This document shows positions 12,227 to 23,503 of a stretch of 64,000 bases of DNA, in pieces. Position 1 is the first letter of the stretch; the number at the start of each line of letters is the position of its first letter. Under the pieces are notes generated by a model. It saw only the letters and a program-made list of their open reading frames with translations, was not told the DNA's origin and ran no database searches. Origin of the DNA: Lentibacillus sp. Marseille-P4043 (GTDB lineage: Bacteria; Bacillota; Bacilli; Bacillales; Amphibacillaceae). Where the stretch lies: positions 3,095,366-3,159,365 of the forward strand of contig NZ_LT984884.1 in NCBI RefSeq assembly GCF_900258515.1. Reading direction: 5' to 3'. Made by a program: the position numbers and the translations under genes.

Positions 12227-13319
12227 AAACTTCCTCCTCATTTTTAGCATTGATTTGCTCAATCATTTGCATAAAATCATCAAATAACTGATTTGTATCT
12301 TCGGGACCTGGAGAGCTTTCTGGATGATATTGCACGGAAAATGCCGGATAAACTGTATGTCTGATTCCTTCAATGCTATGATCATTCAAAGCAATTTGTG
12401 TTATCTGCAAATCCGTTTGGTTTATGGACTTATTTGTAACCGCATAACTATGATTTTGTGACGTCATATACGTTTTACCTTTTTCCAAATCCTTTACGGG
12501 GTGATTTGCACCACGATGACCAAACTTCATTTTTTCTGTGTCCGCTCCACATGCCAATGCAAGCAGCTGGTGACCTAAACATATTCCAAACAACGGAACC
12601 TTACCGATAATTTCTTTAATCATTTCAATCGCTTCTGGTACATCTTTTGGATCTCCAGGGCCATTTGTCAACATGATCCCATCCGGTTTTAAACGCAAAA
12701 TATTTTCCGCACCATAGTTGTATGGCACAACAGTTACATGACAGTCGCGTTTTGTGAGCTCACGTAAAATACCATGCTTCATTCCAAAATCGACTAAAAC
12801 GATTCTATGACCCCTGCCAGGCACTACATATGGTTTTATCGTAGATGTCTGTTGCACCAAATCGGTTTGTTCTGGTGTTTTTCTTAACCGTTCTATCACT
12901 TGTTCAACCGGTTCGTCCATGGAAGTAATGCACCCCTTCATCGTTCCATGTTGGCGAATAATTTTCGTTAATTTCCGTGTGTCAATACCAGCAATTCCCG
13001 GAATATCATTTGCTTTTAAAAAGGTATTTAAACTTTCATCACTGCGAAAATTAGATGGCTGTTCACAATATTCTTTTACGATAAACCCTTGGATAAATGG
13101 TGTTACAGTTTCAAAATCATCCCTGTTAATTCCATAATTCCCTACTAACGGGTATGTCATCAGAACGATTTGACCACAGTACGATGGATCAGAAATAACC
13201 TCCTGATACCCAGTCATTCCAGTATTGAACACGACTTCACCACTGGTATTCTCTTCACTACCAAAACCTTCACCGATAAAAACAGTTCCATCTTCAAGAA
13301 TAAGTTGTCGTTGTAGCAT
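12219..13319 (-). CDS. carA: Carbamoyl-phosphate synthase small (glutaminase) subunit
   Basis: Hydrolyses glutamine and channels ammonia to CarB. 366 residues: CPSase small-subunit N domain (about 1-130) then class I glutamine amidotransferase with nucleophile Cys in [13 protein letters not shown] and the His/Glu pair in [10 protein letters not shown]. The start at 13319 ([11 protein letters not shown]) follows GAGGAGGATTCAC and lies 26 bases inside the end of pyrC. Confidence 0.95.
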   Translation of the reverse strand: MLQRQLILEDGTVFIGEGFGSEENTSGEVVFNTGMTGYQEVISDPSYCGQIVLMTYPLVGNYGINRDDFETVTPFIQGFIVKEYCEQPSNFRSDESLNTFLKANDIPGIAGIDTRKLTKIIRQHGTMKGCITSMDEPVEQVIERLRKTPEQTDLVQQTSTIKPYVVPGRGHRIVLVDFGMKHGILRELTKRDCHVTVVPYNYGAENILRLKPDGIMLTNGPGDPKDVPEAIEMIKEIIGKVPLFGICLGHQLLALACGADTEKMKFGHRGANHPVKDLEKGKTYMTSQNHSYAVTNKSINQTDLQITQIALNDHSIEGIRHTVYPAFSVQYHPESSPGPEDTNQLFDDFMQMIEQINAKNEEEVYA

Positions 13320-14592
13320 GTGAATCCTCCTCATAAACGATTTTTCCTTCAGCAATTGTCATCACGGGCACACCAGTAACCTTCCAGTCATGAAAAGGTG
13401 TGTTTTTTCCTTTAGAAGCAAATCCGTGTTTATCAATCTTAGTTTCTTTTTCCATATCAACGAGTGTTAAATCTGCAACAGCGCCTACTTCCAATCGCCC
13501 ATACGGCAATCCAAACACATCGGCCGGCTTACTAGTTAACCACTCAATCAGCTGTTGAAGGGAGCATTTATTTGTTTGAACAAGGTACGTATGCAATAAG
13601 GAGAAAGCTGTTTCCAAACCAACAATTCCGAATGGTGCTTTTAAAAATCCTGGTGCTTTTTCAGCTTCTGCATGTGGTGCATGATCGGTTGCGATAACAT
13701 CAATTGTTCCGTCAAGTAAGCCTTCAAGTAACGCTTCCTGGTCGGCAATGGAACGTAGTGGCGGATTCATTTTGAAATTGGCATCATCTTCCGTAATGGC
13801 CGTTTCATTTAAGATTAGATGATGCGGGCTAACCTCAGCAGTTACGTGAATCCCAGCTTTTTTTGCATCACGAATAACGCGAACAGATTCCTTCGTACTA
13901 ACATGGCAAACATGATAATGACAACCTGTAGCCTCCGCTAATAAAACATCACGGGCGATCTGTACGGATTCGCTCAATGATGGGATTCCGGGAAGCTGTA
14001 ATCGATCACTTACCTCTCCATCATGTACGACACCTTGATAAACAATTGAATTATCTTCACAATGCGCCACAATTGGCATGTTGCACGTAGCAGCTTCTTT
14101 CATTGCCCGAAGCATGTAATCAGCTGTTTGAATTCCTACACCATCATCAGTAAAAGCGAAAACACCCGTATCGGCTAATGCACGAATTGCTGTTAATTTT
14201 TCTCCCTTTAATTCTTTCGTAATTGCAGCATAAGGCAGAACCCGAACAACCGCATCCTGATTGATTTTTTCTAATAGATCGTTGACTGTTTCCTTATTAT
14301 CAGGAACAGGGTTGGTATTTGGCATAGCACAAACTGTTGTAAATCCACCTTTAGCCGCGGCCTGTGTCCCAGTTTTGATCGTCTCTTTATGTTCCCCACC
14401 TGGCTCGCGTAAATGAATATGAACATCGACAAAACCTGGGAACAACATGTTTCCTTGACAATCAATCGTTTGTGCTTTATTCGTTATAATGGATGAATCT
14501 ATCTTGGCGATTTTTCCATCTTCTATTAATACATCACAGGTTTCAATATCGTTATTAGGCTGTAGTCTTTTCACGTTTTTTAAAAGAATCAT
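13294..14592 (-). CDS. pyrC: Dihydroorotase
   Basis: Zinc amidohydrolase cyclising carbamoyl-aspartate to dihydroorotate. 432 residues, class I type with metal ligands in [11 protein letters not shown] and the catalytic Asp in [15 protein letters not shown]. The GGGGG track ahead of 14592 ([15 protein letters not shown]) decides this start over an ATG 18 bases upstream. Overlaps pyrB by 38 bases and carA by 26. Confidence 0.95.
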   Translation of the reverse strand: MILLKNVKRLQPNNDIETCDVLIEDGKIAKIDSSIITNKAQTIDCQGNMLFPGFVDVHIHLREPGGEHKETIKTGTQAAAKGGFTTVCAMPNTNPVPDNKETVNDLLEKINQDAVVRVLPYAAITKELKGEKLTAIRALADTGVFAFTDDGVGIQTADYMLRAMKEAATCNMPIVAHCEDNSIVYQGVVHDGEVSDRLQLPGIPSLSESVQIARDVLLAEATGCHYHVCHVSTKESVRVIRDAKKAGIHVTAEVSPHHLILNETAITEDDANFKMNPPLRSIADQEALLEGLLDGTIDVIATDHAPHAEAEKAPGFLKAPFGIVGLETAFSLLHTYLVQTNKCSLQQLIEWLTSKPADVFGLPYGRLEVGAVADLTLVDMEKETKIDKHGFASKGKNTPFHDWKVTGVPVMTIAEGKIVYEEDSHATTTTYS

Positions 14593-15475
14593 TGATAAAC
14601 CCCCATTCATTAAGTAATTTCGTCATGATTGCCATGCGAACATAAACACCATTTTCCATTTGTTTAAAAATCCTTGACCTGTCACACTCTACAAGGCTAC
14701 TATCAATTTCTACACCACGATTAATAGGCGCGGGATGCATGATAATTGCATTTTCTTTCATTTGCCTTTCACGTTCTTCTGTTAGGCCAAAATGATCCAG
14801 GTAGCTGGAATCTTCATACGCTGCCCCATGACGCTCATGCTGGATTCGTAGCAGCATGACAACATCACAGGTTTTTACTGCCTCATCCATTGATAAATAA
14901 GGAAAATCCAATCCATCATCGGCAAAACCTGGAGCAACTGATAAATAAACGTTTGCACCTAGTTTCTCTAGTGCATATGCATTGGAATGAGCTACCCTGC
15001 TATGCTTGATATCACCGACAATTACTACATCTAAATTGTTAAAATAACCGAATTCCTGATAGATTGTTGTTAAATCAAGCATGCATTGGGTTGGATGCTC
15101 TCCTTTACCCGCACCAGCATTAATGATGGGAATCTGCAGACCTGATAGTAGGTCGTTATACCACGTGTCTTCCTCATGACGGATCACAAGCATGTTTGCT
15201 CCAATTGCTTCAAACGTTTTTGCCGTATCATTCAGTGTTTCACCTTTTAAAGTACTTGACGATTCACTATGAAAATCCAAAACTTCAAGGCCTAGCTTTT
15301 TTTGGGCTACGGTGAAACTCATTTTTGTTCGTGTACTTGGCTCAAAAAACAAATTTGCGGCAAATAGCTTTTGCCTAATCGGTAGTAACTCCTGATTGCG
15401 AAATTTTTCCGCTGTTTCCATGATCGAAAAAATTTCTTCCGTAGATAATTGGTTAACAGATATGAAGTGTCGCAT
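14555..15475 (-). CDS. pyrB: Aspartate carbamoyltransferase catalytic chain
   Basis: Condenses carbamoyl phosphate with aspartate. 306 residues with the carbamoyl-phosphate motif [12 protein letters not shown] and the HPTQCMLDL and [12 protein letters not shown] segments. No regulatory chain (PyrI) is encoded, as expected in Bacilli. The strong ribosome site AAGGAGGAG lies just downstream of long repeat B, which fills the place where pyrP is normally found. Confidence 0.96.
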   Translation of the reverse strand: MRHFISVNQLSTEEIFSIMETAEKFRNQELLPIRQKLFAANLFFEPSTRTKMSFTVAQKKLGLEVLDFHSESSSTLKGETLNDTAKTFEAIGANMLVIRHEEDTWYNDLLSGLQIPIINAGAGKGEHPTQCMLDLTTIYQEFGYFNNLDVVIVGDIKHSRVAHSNAYALEKLGANVYLSVAPGFADDGLDFPYLSMDEAVKTCDVVMLLRIQHERHGAAYEDSSYLDHFGLTEERERQMKENAIIMHPAPINRGVEIDSSLVECDRSRIFKQMENGVYVRMAIMTKLLNEWGFINDSFKKREKTTA

Positions 15476-15498
15476 AAGCTCCTCCTTCTTTTCATCAA

Positions 15499-16130
15499 GC
15501 TGTTTTTTAAAGATTGTTGATTTTACACAATAGATATAAACTGTGCACTAATTACCGTTACGGAAATACACTTCGCTTTCCGGGGGCTCGCGATGAGCCT
15601 CTTCGTGAGAAAACCACTCACTTTGGTGTCTCATCGTCTTCGCTTTCCCCCAGGAGTCTACGTATATTTCCTCCACTGGTGTTGTGATTTAAAAACTCTT
15701 TACATTCATCTATTGCTTGAGTGAATTTCTGTTTAAGGGTGAAAAAGCCTTGTGTAACGTTTAGAATCCATGGCTTTTCCCCTGTCGATAATCAGAGCAC
15801 AACTACCAGCGGAGGCAGAATACGTAGACTCCTTGAAAATACAGATCAATTTTCTGCGTGCGATGTAACGCTGCCGAAGCATTCCTTGTCCTGCGGGAAC
15901 AATGGTTTTCGGTGGGGCGAGTTAGCGCAGCCCCAGCACGAGTCTGAAGACCCCGCAGGAAGTGGTTTTCTTCCGAGGAGGCTGAAGCCGTGCCCGCGGA
16001 AAGCGAAGTATTCTGCCGGAGCGGAATTCAGGCATTGCATCATCATTGTTACGAAAGGAAATTTCACTGTGTCGCAGTTTATATCAACTAGGACATTAAA
16101 AAGCAACAAACATTACGAAAAGATCCTCAT
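15499..16130. repeat. Long modular hairpin repeat, copy B
   Basis: Nearly identical to copy A (3630-4232) over its full length and in the same orientation. It differs mainly by an extra 34-bp cassette at 15901-15934, itself a small GC hairpin (GGGGC/GCCCC). Contains the same two GC-rich modules. It lies between the terminator of the second pyr attenuator and the pyrB ribosome site, so every pyrB-pyrE transcript must read through it. Confidence 0.85.
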
Positions 16131-16131
16131 T

Positions 16132-16219
16132 AAAAAAACCTCTTTGCGAAAGGTCGCAAAGAGGTACACGTGTGTTAGATACACGTATTCTTTCACAACC
16201 TTGTAAATCTCTCTGGATT
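16132..16219 (-). promoter_or_regulatory. PyrR-regulated attenuator between pyrR and pyrB
   Basis: On the minus strand the PyrR-binding loop reads AATCCAGAGAGATT (16206-16219), close to the known PyrR consensus (A-UCCNGNGAGGYU type). It is followed by a possible antiterminator region (ACACGTG repeats) and a terminator stem CCTCTTTGCG / CGCAAAGAGG with a T run (16132-16164). High UMP with PyrR should favour termination before pyrB. Confidence 0.8.
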
Positions 16220-16239
16220 TAATTAAAGGTTATATTTTT

Positions 16240-16917
<678 letters not shown>

Positions 16918-16923
16918 GTGTAT

Positions 16924-16952
16924 ATTATTTCAAATTCGTTTCCATCTGTCAA
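16924..16952 (-). promoter_or_regulatory. Predicted SigA promoter of the pyr operon
   Basis: Minus-strand -35 TTGACA (16947-16952) and -10 AATAAT (16924-16929) with a 17-base spacer. The -35 overlaps the TGA stop codon of rluD. A transcript would start near 16917, just ahead of the PyrR-binding loop. Confidence 0.65.
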
Positions 16953-17860
16953 TACATTTTTTCAATTTGTGTTAACATATCCTGAAATACCTTTGGTGCG
17001 TCTACTTGAAAGTGCAGCCATTCATTTGTCCGTGGATGGGTAAACCCTAATACTTTTGCATGCAAGGCCTGTCCATCAATGTTTAATGTTTTCCTTGGAC
17101 CATATTTAGGATCGCCAACAAGTGGATAGCCGATATATTTCATGTGGACACGAATTTGGTGTGTCCTGCCTGTTTCCAATTGACATTCAACATGGGTGAA
17201 ACGTTCATACCGCTTCAACACTTTGAAATGTGTAACAGCAGGTTTTCCCTCCTCCACGATCCCCATTTTTTGCCTGTCCTTAGGATCTCTGCCAATTGGG
17301 GCGTCAATCAAGCCATTTTCATGTTCTATCACGCCGTGCACAATTGCCTCATATTTACGTTCCACATCTTTATCCTGAAGCTGTTCAGCCAATGAAGCAT
17401 GTGCTAAATCATTTTTTGCAACAACTAATAACCCACTTGTATCTTTATCAATACGATGTACTATACCTGGACGCTCCACGCCATTAATCCCTGACAAATC
17501 ACGACAATGATAAATTAGTGCATTTACCAGTGTCCCACTGGAATGGCCCGCAGATGGATGAACAACCATTCCTCTAGGTTTGTTCACAACGATAACATCA
17601 TGATCTTCATAGACAATATCAAGCGGAATATCTTCTGGGTTAATCGATAACGGCTGTGCTTCTGGGATGGCCCACTTTACAATATCCCCTGGTTGACACT
17701 TAAAATTAGCCTTCACATTCTTATCATTGACAGTTACCATATCCTGATTTATCCACATTTGCACCTGTGAACGTGAGTTGTCCGGATTCATTTCAGCCAA
17801 CAGTTTATCAATTCGGATTTTACTTTGATCTGCTTTTACTTCATATTGCTGCTTCGTCAT
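16949..17860 (-). CDS. 23S rRNA pseudouridine synthase, RluD family (YlyB)
   Basis: Isomerises uridines in 23S rRNA (RluD-type, predicted helix 69). 303 residues with an N-terminal S4 RNA-binding domain (about 10-75) and the catalytic motif [18 protein letters not shown] carrying the Asp. [19 protein letters not shown] is the conserved late motif. ATGA overlap with lspA upstream indicates coupled translation. Confidence 0.9.
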   Translation of the reverse strand: MTKQQYEVKADQSKIRIDKLLAEMNPDNSRSQVQMWINQDMVTVNDKNVKANFKCQPGDIVKWAIPEAQPLSINPEDIPLDIVYEDHDVIVVNKPRGMVVHPSAGHSSGTLVNALIYHCRDLSGINGVERPGIVHRIDKDTSGLLVVAKNDLAHASLAEQLQDKDVERKYEAIVHGVIEHENGLIDAPIGRDPKDRQKMGIVEEGKPAVTHFKVLKRYERFTHVECQLETGRTHQIRVHMKYIGYPLVGDPKYGPRKTLNIDGQALHAKVLGFTHPRTNEWLHFQVDAPKVFQDMLTQIEKMY

Positions 17861-18327
17861 TTTGCTGCATTTCCTTTCTTTTTCTCATCTATAAATGTCG
17901 CAATCAAGACTAGGATAACACCTACACATAAAGCTGAATCCGCAACATTGAAGATAGGGAAATCGTAGTTAAAAATAATAAAATCAAGAAAATCGACAAC
18001 TTCTTGACGGAAAACCCGGTCAATAAAGTTCCCAATTGCTCCACCTAAAATCAGGCTAAGTGAAAATGCCAACAGCTTACTTTCGCGTCCATACTTTTGC
18101 ATGTAGAAAACTACACCAATGATAACGACAGCTGTGATGACATAAAAAAAGATCATTTGATCCTGTAATATTCCCCATGCTGCACCTTTATTACGATGCG
18201 ATGTAAAATAGAAAAAGTCTTTTATAATCGTAATTTGTTCGTACAAATCCATGTTTTTTACAACAATCCATTTTGTTAACTGATCAATGCCAATAATAAT
18301 CAACGCTATTAGATAATACCAATACAT
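17857..18327 (-). CDS. lspA: Lipoprotein signal peptidase (SPase II)
   Basis: Membrane aspartyl protease removing signal peptides from prolipoproteins. 156 residues, four transmembrane segments, catalytic aspartates in [18 protein letters not shown] and [12 protein letters not shown]. Start preceded by GGAGGACAGCAC. Overlaps rluD by four bases; the pair follows ileS as in B. subtilis. Confidence 0.95.
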   Translation of the reverse strand: MYWYYLIALIIIGIDQLTKWIVVKNMDLYEQITIIKDFFYFTSHRNKGAAWGILQDQMIFFYVITAVVIIGVVFYMQKYGRESKLLAFSLSLILGGAIGNFIDRVFRQEVVDFLDFIIFNYDFPIFNVADSALCVGVILVLIATFIDEKKKGNAAK

Positions 18328-18375
18328 GTGCTGTCCTCCGATTCCTTAACAAACTTCTCTTTTAACATAGTATCA

Positions 18376-18412
18376 TAAAAAGTCCCCCTCTGCCTTGTAT
18401 GAGGGGGACTTT
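18376..18412 (-). terminator. Terminator downstream of ileS
   Basis: Eleven-pair stem AAGTCCCCCTC / GAGGGGGACTT with a T run on the minus strand, 15 bases after the ileS stop codon. Confidence 0.9.
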
Positions 18413-18427
18413 CAGCCAATAAATATT

Positions 18428-21190
18428 TTATGCAGTTGTGTAATGTTCCTTCACAATATCCGCACAACGGGTACACAATTCTGGATGATCTGGGTCATCG
18501 CCAACTGTTTCTGAAGCAACCCAGCAGCGTTCACACTTTTCGCCAGGATGTTTTTCTACTTTGACATGGACGTAGCGATATTCACTCGCACCTTCCACGT
18601 TTTCAGCAACATCAGCTTCCGACACGATCAGTAGCTGATGCAAATACGGAATTTGTTCCAGCACTGCCTTTGTTTGTGCATCCTTAGCAACAATCGTTAT
18701 TTTTGCCTCGAGCGATTTCCCGATTACTTTTTCATTTCGTGCTTCTTCCAATGCCTTTAATACATCATCACGAACCTTCATGAAGTGATCCCATTTTTCC
18801 AGTGCGTCCTTATTTTCAAAAACAGTCTTTGGTTCAGGAATGTCAGTTAATTGTACATATTCTGCTTCCGTACCTGGAATGTATTCCCACACTTCCTCTG
18901 CCGTATGTGGAATAATTGGCGTTAACAACTGTACAAGACTCGTTAAAATATCATAATACACGGTTTGGATACTTCGACGACGGTGGTTATCTGCTGCTTC
19001 AATATATAAAATGTCTTTGGCAAAATCTAGATAGAATGAGCTTAAATCCACCGCACAGAAATTATGAATTTGATGATAAATCGGTGAAAACTCATAATTA
19101 TCGTAGCTTTCTTTGACGCTTGTGATTACATTTTGTAATCGATGCAGCATATAGCGATCGACTTCTTCTAAATCTGCATCTTGAACACGATTTTTAGCCG
19201 GATCAAAATCAGCAATATTGGCAAGCATAAATCGGAATGTGTTACGGATTTTACGATATGTCTCAGATACCTGTTTCAAAATATCATCCGAGATTCGCAC
19301 ATCTGCCTGATAATCAACCGATGATACCCATAATCGTAAAATATCAGCACCGAGCTGTTTTAACACTTTGGATGGCTGAATAACATTTCCTAATGACTTA
19401 CTCATTTTCCTTCCGTCACCATCAAGTGTAAATCCATGGCTAATAATATTTTCATATGGAGCCTTGCCAGTTACCGCAACAGCAGTTGACAAAGATGAGT
19501 TGAACCAGCCACGATATTGGTCACTTCCTTCTAAATACACATCTGCCGGACGTCTGTGATCGTCACGTCCAACTAGCACAGCCTCATGTGATGATCCAGA
19601 ATCGAACCATACATCCATAATATCTACTTCTTTAGAGAATTTGCCATTAGGGCTATGTTCGGAAGTAAACCCTTCAGGTAGCAGTTCTTTAGCATCCCAC
19701 TCAAACCAGATATTTGATCCATGCTCAGCAAATAATGTAGATACATGTTCAATGGTTTCATCGGTAATGATTGGTTGGTTATCTTCGCCGTAAAATACTG
19801 GAATTGGGACTCCCCAAGTACGTTGTCTTGAAATACACCAATCTTCACGATCACGAACCATATTATAAAGGCGTGTTTCACCCCAATTTGGATACCAATT
19901 AATTCGTTTGATTTCGTCTAGAATATCTTGACGAAAATCTTTAATCGATGCAAACCACTGTGATGTTGCCCGGAAAATTGTTGGTTTTTTCGTCCGCCAA
20001 TCATGTGGATAGGAGTGGGTAATAAATTTTAATTTTAGTAAAGCTCCAACCTCTTCCAACTTTTCTGTAATAGCTTTGTTTGCTGTGTCATAAAACATGC
20101 CTTCATATCCTGGAGCTTCATCTGTGAATACACCTTTTTCATCGACAGGACATAATGCCTCAATTCCATATTCTCTAGATACATAAAAGTCATCTTCCCC
20201 GTGTCCTGGTGCTGTATGGACACAACCGGTACCAGCATCTGTTGTTACATGTTCACCTAACATAATTAGGGAATCACGATCATAAAACGGATGCTTTGTT
20301 ACAATTCGATCTGCTTCTTTCCCTTTGAATGTTTTTACGACTTCCGGATTTTCCCAGTCTAATTCTTCGGCTACGGCTGATAACAATTCTTCAGCAACGA
20401 CAAATTTTTCATCGTTCACCTGTACAACAACATAATCAAACTCAGGATGCAAGTTGATTCCCAAATTAGCTGGAATTGTCCATGGTGTTGTCGTCCAGAT
20501 TACAAATTTTTCTCCGCCGTCTAGCAATCCTTTCCCATCTGTTACGTCAAATGCAACATAGATAGATGGCGAGCGTTTATCATGATACTCAATTTCTGCT
20601 TCAGCCAATGCTGACTCAGAAGAAGGGGACCAATAAACAGGTTTTAACCCTTTGTAGATGTATCCTTTTTTAGCCATTTCGCCAAACACTCGGATTTGTG
20701 CAGCCTCATAATCTTTCGTAAGCGTCAAATATGGATTATCCCAATCACCACGTACACCAAGTTCTATAAATTGTTCGCGTTGGTTATCCACTTGTTTCAT
20801 AGCGTATTCTGCGCATTTTTGTCTGAATTCAGCAATAGTTAACTTTTTACGATCAACCTTTTTCTTTTTCGTCAATGCAGTTTCAATTGGTAATCCATGT
20901 GTATCCCAGCCTGGTACATATGGTGCATGATAACCTGCCATTGATTTATAACGGGTGATAAAGTCTTTTAAAATTTTATTTAACGCATGACCGATGTGTA
21001 AATCACCATTTGCATATGGAGGGCCGTCATGAAGGATAAATAATGGTCTTCCTTCCGTTCTTTGCTGGCCTTTTTGATACAAATCGGCTTCTTCCCACTC
21101 TTTTCGTCTTACAGGTTCTTTATTTGGCAAATTCCCACGCATCGGAAATTTTGTCTTTGGCATGAGTAAGGTTTCTTTGTAGTCCATCAT
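18428..21190 (-). CDS. ileS: Isoleucyl-tRNA synthetase
   Basis: Charges tRNA-Ile and edits mischarged valine. 920 residues. The class I HIGH motif is in [14 protein letters not shown] and KMSKS in [13 protein letters not shown]1 editing domain lies between them, and a C-terminal zinc site is formed by CERCW and CTRC. AGGAGG precedes tandem ATGs at 21190 and 21187; homologues start at the second ([21 protein letters not shown]). Controlled by the T-box leader upstream. Confidence 0.96.
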   Translation of the reverse strand: MMDYKETLLMPKTKFPMRGNLPNKEPVRRKEWEEADLYQKGQQRTEGRPLFILHDGPPYANGDLHIGHALNKILKDFITRYKSMAGYHAPYVPGWDTHGLPIETALTKKKKVDRKKLTIAEFRQKCAEYAMKQVDNQREQFIELGVRGDWDNPYLTLTKDYEAAQIRVFGEMAKKGYIYKGLKPVYWSPSSESALAEAEIEYHDKRSPSIYVAFDVTDGKGLLDGGEKFVIWTTTPWTIPANLGINLHPEFDYVVVQVNDEKFVVAEELLSAVAEELDWENPEVVKTFKGKEADRIVTKHPFYDRDSLIMLGEHVTTDAGTGCVHTAPGHGEDDFYVSREYGIEALCPVDEKGVFTDEAPGYEGMFYDTANKAITEKLEEVGALLKLKFITHSYPHDWRTKKPTIFRATSQWFASIKDFRQDILDEIKRINWYPNWGETRLYNMVRDREDWCISRQRTWGVPIPVFYGEDNQPIITDETIEHVSTLFAEHGSNIWFEWDAKELLPEGFTSEHSPNGKFSKEVDIMDVWFDSGSSHEAVLVGRDDHRRPADVYLEGSDQYRGWFNSSLSTAVAVTGKAPYENIISHGFTLDGDGRKMSKSLGNVIQPSKVLKQLGADILRLWVSSVDYQADVRISDDILKQVSETYRKIRNTFRFMLANIADFDPAKNRVQDADLEEVDRYMLHRLQNVITSVKESYDNYEFSPIYHQIHNFCAVDLSSFYLDFAKDILYIEAADNHRRRSIQTVYYDILTSLVQLLTPIIPHTAEEVWEYIPGTEAEYVQLTDIPEPKTVFENKDALEKWDHFMKVRDDVLKALEEARNEKVIGKSLEAKITIVAKDAQTKAVLEQIPYLHQLLIVSEADVAENVEGASEYRYVHVKVEKHPGEKCERCWVASETVGDDPDHPELCTRCADIVKEHYTTA

Positions 21191-21261
21191 TGATTTCCTC
21201 CTAAAATTTTTTCTATAACTTGATATTTCAATATTGTTAGGGTACTTCCCATAGAGGTGGA

Positions 21262-21530
21262 ATAAAAAAAGCCCTCAACATCCCCCAAAAAGGGACGAGA
21301 AGACTCGCGGTACCACCCTAATAAACTTAAATACACATTTAAATTCACTCAAGATTCGTAACGTGAATGAACCGTCCATACCTACTAGATAATCGTTCGA
21401 ATGGATACTCCAGAGTGATCTTCTAAAAGTATTCTGACCAGGCTTCCACCAAATTCCTAGTTCGCTAAACAGATACCATACTTTTATACTGTCTCTGTCA
21501 TCGTTTTTTCCTTTAATTAATCCATGTGAG
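21262..21530 (-). promoter_or_regulatory. T-box riboswitch leader of ileS (isoleucine)
   Basis: The minus strand carries the T-box sequence AGGGTGGTACCGCG (21306-21319), then a terminator region ending in an A/T run at 21262-21270. Upstream, Stem I features are visible: an AGTA motif, helix AAAAGTAT/ATACTTTT, GCGAAC and GGTGGAAGCC. The specifier is probably ATC (21417-21419), in the loop opposite AGTA, which fits isoleucine. Uncharged tRNA-Ile should stabilise the antiterminator and allow ileS expression. Confidence 0.9.
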
Positions 21531-21565
21531 AAAATTATATGCATAAATCCGACAGACGTCAAGGT

Positions 21566-22069
21566 TTATGACTTATTTTCTGCTAATTCCAGATCATCGG
21601 CCATTTCTGTATCTAACAGCTCGTCCCAATCATCGGTACCAATCATGTCTAATTGTGCTTCTATCAGCATTTTCAGCCGAGTTCGGAATACCTTTGCCTG
21701 CTTTTTCAATTCTTCAACGTCCATGGATATACGTCGCGATTTGTCTAATGCCTCGTTGATGATTCGATCGGCATTTTTTTCTGCCTCTTTGATAATTAAT
21801 TTTGATTCCTTTGTCGCGTTTCCTTTTACTTCCTCCGCAGTCTCTTGTGCAACTAAAATTGATTTATTCAACGTTGTCTCAATATTCGTGAAGTGTCCCA
21901 GTTTTTCGTTCAACTGTTCCACTTTTTCTTGTAAGTCTTTTTTCTCACGGATTGTCATTTCATAGTCTTTAATCACTTGATCTAAAAATTCGTTAACTTC
22001 ATCTTCATCATATCCGCGCCAGCTTCTGGTAAATTCTTTATTATGAATATCTAATGGTGATAATGGCAC
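21566..22069 (-). CDS. divIVA: Cell-division topological factor DivIVA
   Basis: Coiled-coil protein that binds curved membrane at septa and poles and recruits Min proteins and, in sporulation, RacA. 167 residues: N-terminal membrane-binding segment DIHNKEFTRSWRGYDEDEV, then long coiled coils. The start is a GTG at 22069 (read as MPLSPLDIHNKEF) after AAGGAGGTGGCCTTT; upstream ATGs in frame have no homology. Trp17-Arg18 replaces the Phe17-Arg18 pair described in B. subtilis, keeping a bulky hydrophobic tip. Confidence 0.95.
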   Translation of the reverse strand: MPLSPLDIHNKEFTRSWRGYDEDEVNEFLDQVIKDYEMTIREKKDLQEKVEQLNEKLGHFTNIETTLNKSILVAQETAEEVKGNATKESKLIIKEAEKNADRIINEALDKSRRISMDVEELKKQAKVFRTRLKMLIEAQLDMIGTDDWDELLDTEMADDLELAENKS

Positions 22070-22225
22070 AAAGGCCACCTCCTTACGAAATATCGTATCG
22101 ATAAGAAAAGCGCAACAATTTGCGATTACTCGACCCATCGAAACTTTTATATACTTTTTAAAAATAATTGTCCTTTGTTCGTTATAATTCGACATAACTT
22201 GAAAAATTCCTGCACGCTTTTTAAA

Positions 22226-23002
22226 TTATTTTAGGATCGCCGTTGTTATTTTCCATTTGTCCTTTTTGGTACGACCATTAATTGCAACTATTTTACTTCT
22301 TCCTTTACCACGAACAGAGATTAGATCCCCAGCTTGTACACCAAATGCTTGTTCTTCGACTAGTTTATAATTTACTTTAACAAGACCTTTAGAAATATAT
22401 TGGGTAGCATCTTTCCTGGATATGGTATATATTTCTTTGACTACGGCATCCAATCGAAGCGATGAAACAGTATTATCAGTTTCCCGCCATTGTACATCAT
22501 CTTCTAATAAGGCAGACAACGGCTTCTCCGTTAATTTAATGGTTGCCTTCTTGATTGCTGTCAAATTTGTTAAAACATATGGAGCAATATCACTCGCCAT
22601 CATGATTTGTAACACACCATTTGCGACATAGATATCGCCCAGTTTTTTTCGTTTTATTCCTAACGAAAGAAACGCACCCATAACATCAGGGTGAGATAAC
22701 GTAATAAATTTCTTCTGATACGATGCTTGCATTAAGGTAAGCTTGAAATCTTCCTCTTCTATAACATCATAACAAGGAGCGATGATCATCCGCTTCCTCT
22801 CCGTATGTAATCCCCCGCCGTGTTTATGTAGTCTTACATCATCATGGTTCGTACCAACTACCATTTCCACAATTTGTTGTTCTCGCGGATCAAGGAAATC
22901 GGTCAATTTTGGCTGAAACGTTTTTTCAACCTGCTCTTTCCACGTTAAAATTTGATCAATAAATGGTTGTTCATCTTTACGAAAATGCTGATAAATATCC
23001 AT
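22226..23002 (-). CDS. ylmH: S4-domain RNA-binding protein YlmH
   Basis: RNA-binding protein with a C-terminal S4 domain (about residues 180-240), known in related species to act with divided or stalled ribosomes and located in the division cluster. 258 residues; the middle region RVLHKHGGGLHTERKR-like segment is typical. The start at 23002 (MDIYQHFRKDEQ) follows AAGGTGGGGA. A 30-residue in-frame extension upstream is encoded by a repeat element and is not part of the gene. Confidence 0.9.
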   Translation of the reverse strand: MDIYQHFRKDEQPFIDQILTWKEQVEKTFQPKLTDFLDPREQQIVEMVVGTNHDDVRLHKHGGGLHTERKRMIIAPCYDVIEEEDFKLTLMQASYQKKFITLSHPDVMGAFLSLGIKRKKLGDIYVANGVLQIMMASDIAPYVLTNLTAIKKATIKLTEKPLSALLEDDVQWRETDNTVSSLRLDAVVKEIYTISRKDATQYISKGLVKVNYKLVEEQAFGVQAGDLISVRGKGRSKIVAINGRTKKDKWKITTAILK

Positions 23003-23021
23003 ATTCCCCACCTTAAGTACA

Positions 23022-23225
23022 TGTTCAAAAATCGACAAATTAGAAACAAGAAGATCAAGGCGGCGTAGTCTTGAGAACCGGAGTGTAGTCAAATGCTACA
23101 TGAGGACCGACTTGTACAGGACGTGCTGACTTCTGCGTTGCCCACAGGACGTGGGCGGGTTTAGTAGAAGTTCCTTTACACCAACGAAGATATTCGCCGT
23201 TTATCATTTGATGACTTTTTGAACA
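23022..23225. repeat. TGTTCAAAAA-bounded hairpin element, copy 2
   Basis: 204 bp with terminal inverted repeats TGTTCAAAAA at 23022 and TTTTTGAACA ending at 23225. It has inner similarity to the copy at 25858-26010: CAAATTAGAA.CAAG, GGCGTAG, TACATGAGGA, CCAACGAAGA. Contains two ACAGGACGTG motifs, one inside a perfect small hairpin GCCCAC-AGGAC-GTGGGC (about 23140-23156). MITE-like and without coding capacity. Inserted between ylmG and ylmH inside an otherwise contiguous operon. Confidence 0.8.
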
Positions 23226-23230
23226 TCCTT

Positions 23231-23497
23231 TTAGAAGAAGATTATTTTAAATAGCTCAAATAATCCCATCCTTGCTAAATACAAAACAAAAATTGCCACG
23301 ATTGGTGATAAATCAATCATACCTAGAGGTGGAATGATTTTGCGAAATTGTTCTAAATATGGTTCGGTGATTTTTGCCAAAAACGTACCAAACGCTGATT
23401 CACGCGCACCGGGAAACCATGACATAAAAATGTAAACAATCAATGCATAACTGTATATAACGATTGCCGTATCTAAAATATTAAATAACTGGATCAT
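23231..23497 (-). CDS. ylmG: YggT family membrane protein YlmG
   Basis: 88-residue integral membrane protein with two hydrophobic segments and the YGGT-family pattern ([32 protein letters not shown]). It sits in the division cluster right after sepF and is thought to help septum or membrane organisation; exact biochemical role unknown. Confidence 0.9.
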   Translation of the reverse strand: MIQLFNILDTAIVIYSYALIVYIFMSWFPGARESAFGTFLAKITEPYLEQFRKIIPPLGMIDLSPIVAIFVLYLARMGLFELFKIIFF

Positions 23498-23503
23498 ATC
23501 ATC

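Noticed and set aside
15721..16206. 161-codon frame within repeat B, and the shorter frames in A, C and E
   Set aside because: Frames change with the 34-bp cassette and substitutions between copies, so no protein is conserved; they are by-products of the repeat.
22070..22195. 42-residue extension of divIVA starting from an upstream ATG
   Set aside because: AAGGAGG directly precedes the GTG at 22069, which gives the conserved DivIVA N-terminus.
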